From NCBI GenBank assembly GCA_013298995.1, contig JAAFJW010000020.1, positions 1 through 33,579 of the forward strand: DNA of 33,579 nt. Reading direction: 5' to 3'. The stretch comes from Sphingobacteriales bacterium. Lineage in GTDB: Bacteria; Bacteroidota; Bacteroidia; Sphingobacteriales; Sphingobacteriaceae. The notes beneath the pieces are model-generated. The model saw only the letters and a list, made by a program, of their open reading frames with translations. It was not told the origin of the DNA and made no database searches. Of the stretch, positions 22,090 to 31,786 are shown in pieces; position 1 is the first letter of the stretch, and each line of letters starts with the position of its first letter. The position numbers and the translations under genes are program-made.

Positions 22090-25000
22090 ATGTATAAAGA
22101 ATATAAGCAGTTAAATTTATCGGAAATTGGTAAACAAGTATTAGAAAGTTGGCAGCAAAACCAAATTTTTGAGAAAAGCATCAGCAACCGCCCAGCAACC
22201 AATCCTTATACTTTTTACGAAGGGCCACCAAGTGCCAATGGTATGCCTGGTATTCACCACGTTATGGCAAGGGCTATAAAAGATATTTTTTGCCGTTATA
22301 AAACCCTAAAAGGCTACCAAGTAAAACGTAAAGGCGGTTGGGATACCCACGGCTTACCCATAGAACTTGCGGTAGAAAAAGCCCTAGGCATTACCAAAGA
22401 AGCTATTGGCAAAAAAATTTCGGTACAGGAATATAACGATGCCTGCCGAAAAGAGGTAATGAAATATACCGATGTATGGAACGATTTGACGGAAAAAATG
22501 GGCTACTGGGTTGATTTAGAAAACCCTTACATCACCTACAAAAACGAATATATCGAAACCCTTTGGTGGATTTTACAACAACTACACGCCAAAAATTTAT
22601 TGTATAAAGGCTATACCGTACAGCCCTATTCGCCAGCAGCGGGTACAGGTTTAAGCTCACACGAACTTAACCAGCCTGGTACTTACCGAGATGTAAAAGA
22701 CACCTCCATAGTGGCACAATTTAGGCCTGTTAAAAACCAACACCACCCTTTAATTTCGGTTTTATTTGCTGATGATGCCGAAGATACCGCCATTTTAGCT
22801 TGGACCACCACACCGTGGACGTTGCCATCAAACTGTGCTTTAGCCGTTGGTAAAAAAATTACCTACGTTAAAATAAAAACATTTAACCAATACACTTTTG
22901 CACCTGTAAATGTGGTATTGGCCAAAAATTTAGTACCCAAACATTTTAAAGCCGAGCAACAAAACGCCGATTTTAAGGCTTACGCCGATAACCCAAAAGG
23001 CGCAACACCGTGGCAAATTGTAGCCGAATTTACAGGCGATGATTTGGTGGGTTTGCGCTACCATCAATTAATGCCTTATGTTACAAACGATAATCTACTC
23101 GAAAACGCTTTCCGTGTTATTGCAGCCGATTTTGTAACTACCGATGATGGTGCAGGTGTGGTACATATTGCTTCGGTTTTTGGTGCCGACGATTTTAGGG
23201 CAGCCAAAGAAAACAACATCCCATCGGTAATGGTGTTTGATGAAAAAGGAAACGAATTTCCGTTGGTAAACAAGCAAGGAAAATTTGTGGATGAAGTAAG
23301 TGATTTTGCTGACCGATACGTAAAAGAAGAATATTACAGCGATGAAGAACGTAAAGCTGCCGACTTTAAACCTACCGATGTACTTATTGCCATCAAACTA
23401 AAAGAAGACAACAAAGCCTTTGATGTAAAAAAATACGAACACAGTTACCCACATTGTTGGCGGACAGATAAACCTGTATTGTACTACCCGCTTGATAGTT
23501 GGTTTGTAAAAACTACTGCCGTAAAACAACGAATGGTTGAGCTTAACAAAACCATAAACTGGAAACCCGAAAGCACAGGCACTGGCCGTTTTGGTAATTG
23601 GTTAGAAAACTTGGTGGACTGGAATCTCTCTCGTTCACGCTATTGGGGTACACCTTTGCCTATTTGGCGAACAGAGGATAGCGCAGAAGAAATCTGCATA
23701 GGTTCTATCGAACAGCTTAACAACGAAATAGATAAGTCCGCTGTGGCGGGATTTATGCCGCACAACTTCAAACTGCAAGATTTGCACCGCCCTTTTGTTG
23801 ATGATGTGATACTGGTATCGCCCCAAGGCAAAAAAATGTTCCGCGAACCCGATTTAATAGATGTTTGGTTTGATAGCGGCGCAATGCCTTACGCACAATG
23901 GGGTTTAAATAAAAATGCCGTCAACCCTAATTTACCTTTCGGCGATGGCTTTACAACCGCCTTCCCAGCCGATTTTATTGCCGAAGGCGTGGACCAAACC
24001 CGAGGCTGGTTTTTTACCCTACATGCCATAGCGGTAATGCTTACAGGTGGCGTGGCGTTTAAAAACGTGGTATCCAATGGGCTGGTGTTGGATAAAAACG
24101 GCAATAAAATGTCGAAACGCTTGGGCAACACCATCGACCCATTTGCCACTATCGAAACCTACGGTGCCGATGCCACCCGCTGGTACATGATAAGCAATGC
24201 ATCGCCCTGGGATAACCTAAAATTTAGTTTAGATGGGCTTGATGAAGTACGCCGTAAATTTTTTGGCACACTTTATAATACCTACGCTTTTTTTACGCTC
24301 TACGCCAATATCGATAAATTTGATTACGCTGGGGCGGATGTAGAAAGTAGCCAACGCCCCGAAATAGACCGTTGGGTATTATCATTACTAAACACTTTAA
24401 GCAAAGAAGTGGATGGTTTTTATGAAGATTTTGAACCTACCAAAGCCGCCCGAGCTATACAAAACTTTGTGGACGAACATTTAAGCAATTGGTACGTAAG
24501 GCTTAGCCGCCGCAGGTTTTGGAAAACCGATATGGCGGACAATAACGATAAACTATCGGCCTACCAAACCCTTTATACTTGCTTAATAACAGTGGCCAAA
24601 TTAATGAGCCCCATTGCGCCGTTTTTTGCCGATAGGTTGTTTAACGATTTAAACGCAGTAACCCAGAAAGAAAAATCAGAATCGGTGCACCTGGCCAATT
24701 TCCCAACCTATAACGCCAATTTGGTTGATGTAGATTTAGAGGAACGCATGGCATTGGCACAAAACATATCGTCGATGGTATTATCGTTACGCAAAAAAGT
24801 AAGTATAAATGTAAGGCAACCGCTAGGTAAAATATTATTACCTGTTTTAGATAACACTTTTGAGGCTAAAGTAGAGCGGGTAAAAGAACTCATTTTATCG
24901 GAAACAAATATCAAGCAAATTGAGTTTATAACCGATACCAGCGGTTTTATAAAAAAGAAAATAAAGGCAAACTTTAAAGCATTGGGCAAAAAAGTAGGTA

Positions 25001-25467
25001 AAGATATGAAGTTGGTATCAGAAGCTATTGCAAATTTTAGCCAGCAACAAATAGAAACTTTAACACAAAACGGCAAGGTAGCCATCGAAAATACAGCCCA
25101 CATTATCGAAGCCGATGATGTAGAAATTATTGCCGAAGATGTACCTGGCTGGCAAGTAGCCAACCTAGGCAAACTAACCGTAGCCTTAGATATAACCTTA
25201 ACCGCCGAGTTAAAAAGCGAAGGTATTGCCCGCGAGCTAATTAACCGCATACAAAACCTACGGAAAGATATAGGCTTAGAAGTTACCGATAAGATAAAAG
25301 TGCAAGTACAAAATCATCCTTTAATTACACAATCGGTGGCTGATAATTTATCTTATATTTGCGCCGAAACTTTGGCAAATAACCTTACGTTGGTAGATAA
25401 TTTAAGCACAGGCAATCATATAGAAATACAAGAAATACAATTACTAATAGCAATACAAAAAGATTAA
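22090..25467 (+). CDS. ileS: Isoleucyl-tRNA synthetase
   Basis: PPSANGMPGIHHVMARAIKDIFCRYKTLKGYQVKRKGGWDTHGLPIE; KMSKRLGN; about 1125 aa. ATG at 22090 preferred to the TTG at 22087. Confidence 0.98.
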   Translation: MYKEYKQLNLSEIGKQVLESWQQNQIFEKSISNRPATNPYTFYEGPPSANGMPGIHHVMARAIKDIFCRYKTLKGYQVKRKGGWDTHGLPIELAVEKALGITKEAIGKKISVQEYNDACRKEVMKYTDVWNDLTEKMGYWVDLENPYITYKNEYIETLWWILQQLHAKNLLYKGYTVQPYSPAAGTGLSSHELNQPGTYRDVKDTSIVAQFRPVKNQHHPLISVLFADDAEDTAILAWTTTPWTLPSNCALAVGKKITYVKIKTFNQYTFAPVNVVLAKNLVPKHFKAEQQNADFKAYADNPKGATPWQIVAEFTGDDLVGLRYHQLMPYVTNDNLLENAFRVIAADFVTTDDGAGVVHIASVFGADDFRAAKENNIPSVMVFDEKGNEFPLVNKQGKFVDEVSDFADRYVKEEYYSDEERKAADFKPTDVLIAIKLKEDNKAFDVKKYEHSYPHCWRTDKPVLYYPLDSWFVKTTAVKQRMVELNKTINWKPESTGTGRFGNWLENLVDWNLSRSRYWGTPLPIWRTEDSAEEICIGSIEQLNNEIDKSAVAGFMPHNFKLQDLHRPFVDDVILVSPQGKKMFREPDLIDVWFDSGAMPYAQWGLNKNAVNPNLPFGDGFTTAFPADFIAEGVDQTRGWFFTLHAIAVMLTGGVAFKNVVSNGLVLDKNGNKMSKRLGNTIDPFATIETYGADATRWYMISNASPWDNLKFSLDGLDEVRRKFFGTLYNTYAFFTLYANIDKFDYAGADVESSQRPEIDRWVLSLLNTLSKEVDGFYEDFEPTKAARAIQNFVDEHLSNWYVRLSRRRFWKTDMADNNDKLSAYQTLYTCLITVAKLMSPIAPFFADRLFNDLNAVTQKEKSESVHLANFPTYNANLVDVDLEERMALAQNISSMVLSLRKKVSINVRQPLGKILLPVLDNTFEAKVERVKELILSETNIKQIEFITDTSGFIKKKIKANFKALGKKVGKDMKLVSEAIANFSQQQIETLTQNGKVAIENTAHIIEADDVEIIAEDVPGWQVANLGKLTVALDITLTAELKSEGIARELINRIQNLRKDIGLEVTDKIKVQVQNHPLITQSVADNLSYICAETLANNLTLVDNLSTGNHIEIQEIQLLIAIQKD

Positions 25468-25473
25468 AAAAGA

Positions 25474-25857
25474 ATGGAAAGCAAGGCAATAAACCGATAC
25501 ACCGATACTGATTTACAAGAGTTTAAAACCTTAATTGCCGATAAACTAAAAAGCGCACAAGAAGAATTATTGTCGCTGGCAAAATCAATGAGTAACCCCA
25601 ATGCTAACGGTACTGATGATACTGCGGGTACATACAAAACGCTAGAAGATGGCTCGGCAACGTTAGAAAAAGAACAGTTAAACCAATTGGCAGCCCGCCA
25701 AAAAAAGTTTATCGAAAGTTTAGAATCGGCATTGGTGCGTATAGAAAATAAAACGTATGGTATATGCCGCGAAACGGGTAAATTAATACCTAAAGAACGT
25801 TTAAGGGCTGTGCCACACGCCACTTTAAGTATGGAAGCCAAATTAAAACAATATTAA
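25474..25857 (+). CDS. TraR/DksA-family protein
   Basis: Coiled-coil N-terminus, C-terminal YGICRETGKLIPKERLRAVPHATLS. Confidence 0.88.
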   Translation: MESKAINRYTDTDLQEFKTLIADKLKSAQEELLSLAKSMSNPNANGTDDTAGTYKTLEDGSATLEKEQLNQLAARQKKFIESLESALVRIENKTYGICRETGKLIPKERLRAVPHATLSMEAKLKQY

Positions 25858-25858
25858 A

Positions 25859-26461
25859 GTGAAAGGTTATACTAAGCCCATAATTGCTATTTTAATTATC
25901 CTGATTTTAGACCAAGTACTTAAAACCTGGGTTAAAACCAATATGTATTTAGGGCAAGAGTTTAATGTATTAGGCCATTGGTTTATCGTACATTTTACCG
26001 AAAACAACGGGATGGCTTTTGGTATGGAATTTGGTGGCGAGTGGGGTAAACTAGCACTTTCTGTTTTCCGTATTATTGCCGTAGGCGGTATTGGCTACGG
26101 TTTAATACATCTAATTAAAAACAAATACAACCGTGGTTTAATATTAAATGTAGCCTTTATTTTTGCAGGCGCACTGGGCAATATTATCGATTCGGTTTTT
26201 TATGGCCTCATATACGGTTACGAAAAACTGTTCCACGGCCGCGTGGTAGATATGCTGTATTTCCCATTAATAGAGAGCCATTACCCTGCATGGTTTCCGC
26301 TTTGGGCAGGCGAAGAATTCATATTTTTTAGGCCCGTGTTTAACCTCGCCGATGCGGCAATTTCAATAGGCGTATTGTTTATTTTATTGTACCAAAAACG
26401 ATATTTTAAAGAAGATGTAAAACCCGAAGCATCGCTCAATAGCGAAATTGTAGAAGAATAA
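25859..26461 (+). CDS. lspA: Lipoprotein signal peptidase (signal peptidase II), GTG start
   Basis: TENNGMAFGM and NLADAAISIG catalytic motifs, multiple TM segments. Confidence 0.95.
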   Translation: MKGYTKPIIAILIILILDQVLKTWVKTNMYLGQEFNVLGHWFIVHFTENNGMAFGMEFGGEWGKLALSVFRIIAVGGIGYGLIHLIKNKYNRGLILNVAFIFAGALGNIIDSVFYGLIYGYEKLFHGRVVDMLYFPLIESHYPAWFPLWAGEEFIFFRPVFNLADAAISIGVLFILLYQKRYFKEDVKPEASLNSEIVEE

Positions 26462-26503
26462 TCAAATACTTAAAATCAATTTACACCTAATTTTTATAAT
26501 TTC

Positions 26504-26610
26504 TTGGGCGTTTTAACACGCTTTACGCTGTATCTTTTTATTTATTGCCCCATTTTCTATGTACACAAGTGGGGCAATAAATAAAAAGGATGCCGCTACC
26601 ATCGTTAACG
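26504..26610 (+). repeat. Dispersed hairpin element, copy B
   Basis: TTGGGCGTTTTAACACGCTTTACGCTGTAT-CTTTTTATTTATTGCCCC...GGGGCAATAAATAAAAAG-GATGCCGCTACCATCGTTAACG; central stem is a perfect 18 bp (26534-26551 / 26571-26588). Confidence 0.8.
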
Positions 26611-26707
26611 CTCTTAAATTGCATATATAGCTAATTAACAATAAATTATACCCCAATTAAATATAAAAAATCGAGCAATACCTATTGGTTTTAATCAATA
26701 CAGGCAA

Positions 26708-27628
26708 TTACCCTCGGCTATTATTACCCAAATAAATACTCATATAACTATCGTACCTTGAGGCTTCGATTTCGCCGTTTTGTAAAGCATTTAAAACAGC
26801 ACAACCGGGTTCGTTTACGTGTACGCAATTGTGGTATTTGCAGGTATTTAGTCTTTGGCGCATCTCGGGGAAAAAATGCCCAAGTTCGTATTTTTCGATA
26901 TCGATAACGCCTAATTCGCGTATGCCAGGCGTGTCTATAAGTTTTCCGCCGAAAGGCAAATTAAACATTTCGGCAAAGGTGGTGGTATGTTTACCGCTAT
27001 CGCTAAAATCTGATATTTCACCTGTTCGTAATGCTAGTTCGGGTAAAATTTGGTTAATTAAACTCGATTTTCCTACCCCCGAATGCCCCGAAAATAAGGA
27101 GGTTTTGTTTTTTAATAAGGCTTTTACCACAGCTAAGTTATCCCCGTTAAGGGCCGAAACAGCATAGCAAGGGTAGCCTATTTTTTCGTACATAGCCATG
27201 TGGCTTGCTAGTATTTGTTTGCCCTCGGTGCCATACAAGTCCAACTTATTAAATATTAAAACGGTGGGGATGCTGTATGCTTCGGCGGTTACCAAAAACC
27301 TATCTATAAACCCTAATGATGTACGGGGCGATGCTAGCGTTACTACCAGGCAAGCCTGATCTATATTTGCCGCAATTACCTGCGCTTGTTTTGATAAGTT
27401 GATAGATTTACGGATAATGTAGTTTTTGCGGGGATGTAAATGTGTAATTAAGGCTGTTGCTAGTTCAGGTTCTAATTCAAAATCAACTACATCGCCTACG
27501 GCAACAGGATTGGTGGTTACCAAGCCCTTCATTCTAAATTTTCCTTTTATGCGGCAATCGTGTGTAGCGTTATTGCTATCCAAAACCGTGTACCAACTCC
27601 CAGTAGATTTTATAACCAATCCTTGCAT
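26708..27628 (-). CDS. rsgA: Ribosome small subunit-dependent GTPase RsgA
   Basis: Circularly permuted GTPase: GHSGVGKSSLIN, DTPGIRELG, zinc motif CKYHNCVHVNEPGC. Confidence 0.97.
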   Translation of the reverse strand: MQGLVIKSTGSWYTVLDSNNATHDCRIKGKFRMKGLVTTNPVAVGDVVDFELEPELATALITHLHPRKNYIIRKSINLSKQAQVIAANIDQACLVVTLASPRTSLGFIDRFLVTAEAYSIPTVLIFNKLDLYGTEGKQILASHMAMYEKIGYPCYAVSALNGDNLAVVKALLKNKTSLFSGHSGVGKSSLINQILPELALRTGEISDFSDSGKHTTTFAEMFNLPFGGKLIDTPGIRELGVIDIEKYELGHFFPEMRQRLNTCKYHNCVHVNEPGCAVLNALQNGEIEASRYDSYMSIYLGNNSRG

Positions 27629-27812
27629 GGGCGGTAAATATAGGTAAATTGAGAATGTTTGTTAAAACAAGCGAAAAAATAAAAAAACTGAATACCTGTT
27701 AGCTATTTTTAGCTTAAATATAGGAGATATAAAAATGGAATAAGCCCACAATACATCCCACCTAAATCATAAATATTACTATTTTTACGCCTTTAACCAT
27801 CCATATCAAAAC

Positions 27813-28556
27813 ATGAAATTATTAGAAGGAAAAACAGCGTTGATAACTGGCGCATCAAAAGGTATAGGGCGTAAAATAGCCGAAAAATTTGCCGAACAAG
27901 GTGCTAATGTGGCCTTTACTTACCTATCGTCGGTGGCGCAGGGCGAGGCTTTAGAAAACGAGCTAAAAGCATTTAACACCAAAATAAAAGGCTACAGAAG
28001 CGATGCTTCTAAAACCAGCGAAGCCGAAGAATTAATTAATAATATAGTAGCCGATTTTGGCACCATTGATATTGTGGTAAACAATGCGGGCATTACCAAA
28101 GATGGTCTTTTAATGCGTATGACGGAAGAAAACTTTGACGATGTATTGCAGGTAAACTTAAAATCTATATTTAACACCACCAAGGCGGCATCAAAAATTA
28201 TGATGAAGAACCGCAAAGGTGTTTTTATCAATATGAGTTCGGTGGTGGGCATACAAGGCAATGCTGGGCAAAGCAATTATGCGGCTTCAAAGGCGGGTAT
28301 TATTGGTTTTTCAAAATCAATAGCTAAGGAATTAGGCTCTAGGAATATACGTACCAATGTGGTGGCACCAGGTTTTATACGTACCGAAATGACGGCTGTA
28401 TTAGACCCCAAAGTGGTAGAAGGCTGGGAAAAAGATATTCCGCTTAAGCGAGCGGGCGAACCCGAAGATGTAGCCAATGTATGCGTGTTTTTAGCTTCGG
28501 ATATGAGTGCTTATGTAAATGGGCAGGTAATTTCGGTATGTGGTGGGATGTTGTAA
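27813..28556 (+). CDS. fabG: 3-oxoacyl-[acyl-carrier-protein] reductase (SDR)
   Basis: ITGASKGIGRKIAEKFAEQGANV, NNAGITKDGLLMRM, YAASKAGIIGFSKSIAKELGSRNIRTNVVAPGFI. Confidence 0.95.
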   Translation: MKLLEGKTALITGASKGIGRKIAEKFAEQGANVAFTYLSSVAQGEALENELKAFNTKIKGYRSDASKTSEAEELINNIVADFGTIDIVVNNAGITKDGLLMRMTEENFDDVLQVNLKSIFNTTKAASKIMMKNRKGVFINMSSVVGIQGNAGQSNYAASKAGIIGFSKSIAKELGSRNIRTNVVAPGFIRTEMTAVLDPKVVEGWEKDIPLKRAGEPEDVANVCVFLASDMSAYVNGQVISVCGGML

Positions 28557-28726
28557 GGGATATTTTTTTGGTGCGAATTATTGGTAATTGTTTTAGGGAT
28601 TTTTTTAAGATAATAGCATTATTTTTCAAAAAAAAATTTACTGAAACGGAAATTGAAAGAACAAGCATAGAAGTTATTATTAGACTTCCGCAGTGTATAG
28701 ATACCTTAACTTGAACAATTTATACT

Positions 28727-28763
28727 AAATTTGTATTATGAAATTTGTATTATGAAATTTGTA
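28727..28763 (+). repeat. 14-bp tandem repeat (about 2.6 copies) over the start of the Rpn-family gene
   Basis: AAATTTGTATTATG x2 plus AAATTTGTA. Confidence 0.95.
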
Positions 28764-29597
28764 GATATAACTAATGACATAGCGTTTAGAAAAATTTTTG
28801 GAAACAACGGCAAGAAAAAATCCTTGATTTCGTTTTTAAACGCTGTTATTGATTTACCTCAAAACGAGCAAATAATTGATGTTGAAATCACAAACCCATA
28901 TCAATTAGGCAAATTAAGCGGGGGGAAATCTACTATCGTTGATGTGAAAGCAAAAGATGAGAAAGGAAACACTTTTATTGTTGAAATGCAAGTAGCAGAA
29001 TTAGATTACTTTAATAAACGAATTCTTTACTATACATCTCAAAGTTACGTTTTACAAATTAACAAAGGTGTTGAATACAATAAATTAAAACCAGTTTACT
29101 TTATCGGAATACTTGAGTTTGAGATAGCTCAAAATAAAAATTACTTTAGCCGACACAAAGTTTTGGATGTTGAAACCAAGGAACAAATTATACAAGACAT
29201 TGAATTTAATTTTATTGAAATACCAAAGTTTAACAAAACTATTGACCAATTAGAAACCAGTATTGACCAATGGACTTATTTTATTAAAAATGCAGAAAAC
29301 TTAACTTTAATTCCCGAAAGTGTAAAAGATGAAGGCTTAAAAGAGGCCTACACAGAAGCCGATAAACAAAATTGGACAAAGCAAGAATTAGAGGACTACG
29401 AACGAGCATCAATAAAAGAAAGAGACGAAATTGGCAGGCTTGATTTTGCTGTTAAAAAGGCTGAAAAAAAAGGAAAAATGGAGGGGAAAATGGAGGGGAA
29501 AATGGAGGTTGCAAAATCATTAAAGCAAAATGGAGTTTCTTTAGAAATTATTATTGCATCAACAGGATTAACCAAAAACGAGATTGCAAATTTATAA
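28752..29597 (+). CDS. Rpn-family recombination-promoting nuclease / PD-(D/E)XK putative transposase
   Basis: MKFVDITNDIAFRKIFGNNGKKKSLISFLNAVI..., IVDVKAKDEKGNTFIVEMQVAELDYFNKRILYYTSQSY (D...ExQ nuclease core); C-terminal KMEGKMEGKMEV repeats. Confidence 0.9.
   Translation: MKFVDITNDIAFRKIFGNNGKKKSLISFLNAVIDLPQNEQIIDVEITNPYQLGKLSGGKSTIVDVKAKDEKGNTFIVEMQVAELDYFNKRILYYTSQSYVLQINKGVEYNKLKPVYFIGILEFEIAQNKNYFSRHKVLDVETKEQIIQDIEFNFIEIPKFNKTIDQLETSIDQWTYFIKNAENLTLIPESVKDEGLKEAYTEADKQNWTKQELEDYERASIKERDEIGRLDFAVKKAEKKGKMEGKMEGKMEVAKSLKQNGVSLEIIIASTGLTKNEIANL
29478..29510 (+). repeat. 12-bp in-frame tandem repeat in the Rpn-family C-terminus
   Basis: ATGGAGGGGAAA ATGGAGGGGAAA ATGGAGGTT encoding MEGK-MEGK-MEV. 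Confidence 0.9.
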
Positions 29598-29670
29598 TAA
29601 GGCATCTAGCCTAATAAAACAGAATTATTTATGCGCATAATACCTCTCTCAATTATTTGATGTTAAAAAT

Positions 29671-31758
29671 ATGCCATACCCACAATTAATGCCCTCGCTG
29701 TCCCTCATAACCTTTAATACTTACCCCCTGTGGTGGCTTTTGCTTTGCTTATTGGCGGGCTTGCTATACGCAATTTTTTTATATAAAATTTCGGAGCTTA
29801 AACATAAACCATTACAAGTATTTTTGTTTGGCTTGCGGTGGCTACTTATTAGTTCGCTTTGTGTATTACTGCTTAACCCCGTTTTTAGGCAAGTGCACCA
29901 GCGTACCGAAAAACCAGTAATCGTTATTGCACAAGATAACTCTACATCTATACCCTTATCGGCAAGCAAAAATTTTAATACGCAGCAATACGAAACCGAT
30001 TTGCGCCAATTACAGCAAAACCTATCCAATAAATACGATACAAAAATTTATCACTTTGGCGATAAAGCAAGCGATGGTTTCGATTTTAATTACACAGCCA
30101 AGCAAACCAATTTTTCGGAATTATTTAAAACCATAAGTACCGATTACGAAGCCCAAAACATAGGCGCAATTATTGTAGCATCCGATGGTATAATTAACCA
30201 AGGCACAAACCCAAGCGATGAAGGCATAAAGCCCCAAAGCCCCGTTTACACCATTGCCCTAGGCGATACCATTGCCAAAAAAGATGCGCTTATTGCCAAT
30301 GTGGAACACAACCCATTGGTATATTTGGGTAACCAACACCAGCTAATAGTAAGCGTGGCGGCCAAGCAAGCCAAAGGAAAAACCACACAATTAAATGTGC
30401 TTAGCAGCGATGGGCAAAAGTTTAGCACAGCCATTATTTTGGATAAAAACGATTTTTATAAAACCTATACTTTTAACCTCAGCACCAGCAAAAAAGGAAT
30501 ACAAAAAATAAATATCTCACTCAAAAACATTGGCAACGAAGTTTCGCTAAGCAACAATACACAAAACGTATTTGTAGAAGTAATAGACGAAAAACAAAAC
30601 ATATTAATTTATGCCAATGCGCCACATCCCGATATTTCGGCCTTAAAGCAAGCCCTGCAAAGCAATAAAAGCTATGCCCTAAGCACACATTTTGAGGGCG
30701 AAAGTATAAGCAATGTAGGCAAATACGATTTGGTGGTTTTGTACCAAATACCATCAATAAATGGCACAGCCAATACTATTTTAAAGCAAGTGGCGCATAT
30801 TCCTCATTTATATATTTTAGGTGCAGGTAGTAATCTCAATGCGTTTAATAACGCTCAAAATGTAATTAGCGTAAGCGGGCAGGGGCAGTTAAACGATGTT
30901 TCGCCAGCCATCAACAGCACTTTTGCAGGTTTTGCTTTAAGTGATGATGTTAAAATCGATGTAGCGCAGTGGCCTGTACTTTTATCGCCTGTAAATGCCA
31001 TTAGTGCTGTAAACGGAACTGTAATATTGAGCAACCGAACAAGCGGGCAGCCCTTATTTGTGTGTGCCACGGGTACCGAAACCAAAACAGCCGTTTTACT
31101 AGGCGAAGGTATTTGGCGTTGGCGATTTAACGATTTTAAGCAACATGGTAATTTTTTAAGGTTTGATGAATTGATAAACAAAACCATCCGCTACTTAACG
31201 GCTAGCCAAAGCCGCAAAAATTTTTGGGCTACACCCAGCCATAGCCAATTTGCCGAAAACGAAAACGTACACCTTGATGCCGGCCTGTATAACGAAGCAC
31301 TAGAACCCACCAACCAGCCCGATGTAAGGCTCGAAATAAAAAGCAATAGCAACAAAAAATACAGCTTTTTATTTTCTCGTAGCAATAACCAATACCAATT
31401 AGATGCGGGTTATATGCCTGCTGGCGAGTACAGTTTTACGGCTACTACCAGCCTAGGCGCAAAAAAATATACCGCCACAGGGCAATTTATTGTAAGCCCA
31501 AACATGGTCGAATATGCACAAACAACCGCCAACCACCAACTATTGTACAACCTATCGGCACAAACTGGCGGAAAAATGCTTTATCCCACCCAAATAAAAA
31601 CATTGGAAAAAATGCTCGAAAGCAGTCCTCAAATAAAAACAATTATACACGAAGACGAACAATTTGAAAGTTTAATAAACTTGAAATGGCTGTTTTTTAT
31701 ACTTTTAGCTTTGCTATCAGCCGAGTGGTTTTTACGCAAACGAAACGGCTTGGTTTAG
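29671..31758 (+). CDS. Membrane-anchored von Willebrand factor A-like protein (BatA-like topology)
   Basis: N-terminal TM helices, IVIAQDNSTSIPLS (MIDAS-like DxSxS with N), IGAIIVASDGIINQGTNP, C-terminal TM helix LKWLFFILLALLSAEWFLRKRNG. Confidence 0.65.
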   Translation: MPYPQLMPSLSLITFNTYPLWWLLLCLLAGLLYAIFLYKISELKHKPLQVFLFGLRWLLISSLCVLLLNPVFRQVHQRTEKPVIVIAQDNSTSIPLSASKNFNTQQYETDLRQLQQNLSNKYDTKIYHFGDKASDGFDFNYTAKQTNFSELFKTISTDYEAQNIGAIIVASDGIINQGTNPSDEGIKPQSPVYTIALGDTIAKKDALIANVEHNPLVYLGNQHQLIVSVAAKQAKGKTTQLNVLSSDGQKFSTAIILDKNDFYKTYTFNLSTSKKGIQKINISLKNIGNEVSLSNNTQNVFVEVIDEKQNILIYANAPHPDISALKQALQSNKSYALSTHFEGESISNVGKYDLVVLYQIPSINGTANTILKQVAHIPHLYILGAGSNLNAFNNAQNVISVSGQGQLNDVSPAINSTFAGFALSDDVKIDVAQWPVLLSPVNAISAVNGTVILSNRTSGQPLFVCATGTETKTAVLLGEGIWRWRFNDFKQHGNFLRFDELINKTIRYLTASQSRKNFWATPSHSQFAENENVHLDAGLYNEALEPTNQPDVRLEIKSNSNKKYSFLFSRSNNQYQLDAGYMPAGEYSFTATTSLGAKKYTATGQFIVSPNMVEYAQTTANHQLLYNLSAQTGGKMLYPTQIKTLEKMLESSPQIKTIIHEDEQFESLINLKWLFFILLALLSAEWFLRKRNGLV

Positions 31759-31786
31759 CCTAAATTATCCTTAAATATTTTTAATA

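Noticed and set aside
24708-25250. 180-aa minus-strand ORF inside ileS
   Set aside because: Antisense shadow of the ileS C-terminal region; low-complexity composition.
28481-28714. 77-aa ORF overlapping the fabG 3' end
   Set aside because: Overlaps fabG in another frame, no family resemblance, AT-rich tail.
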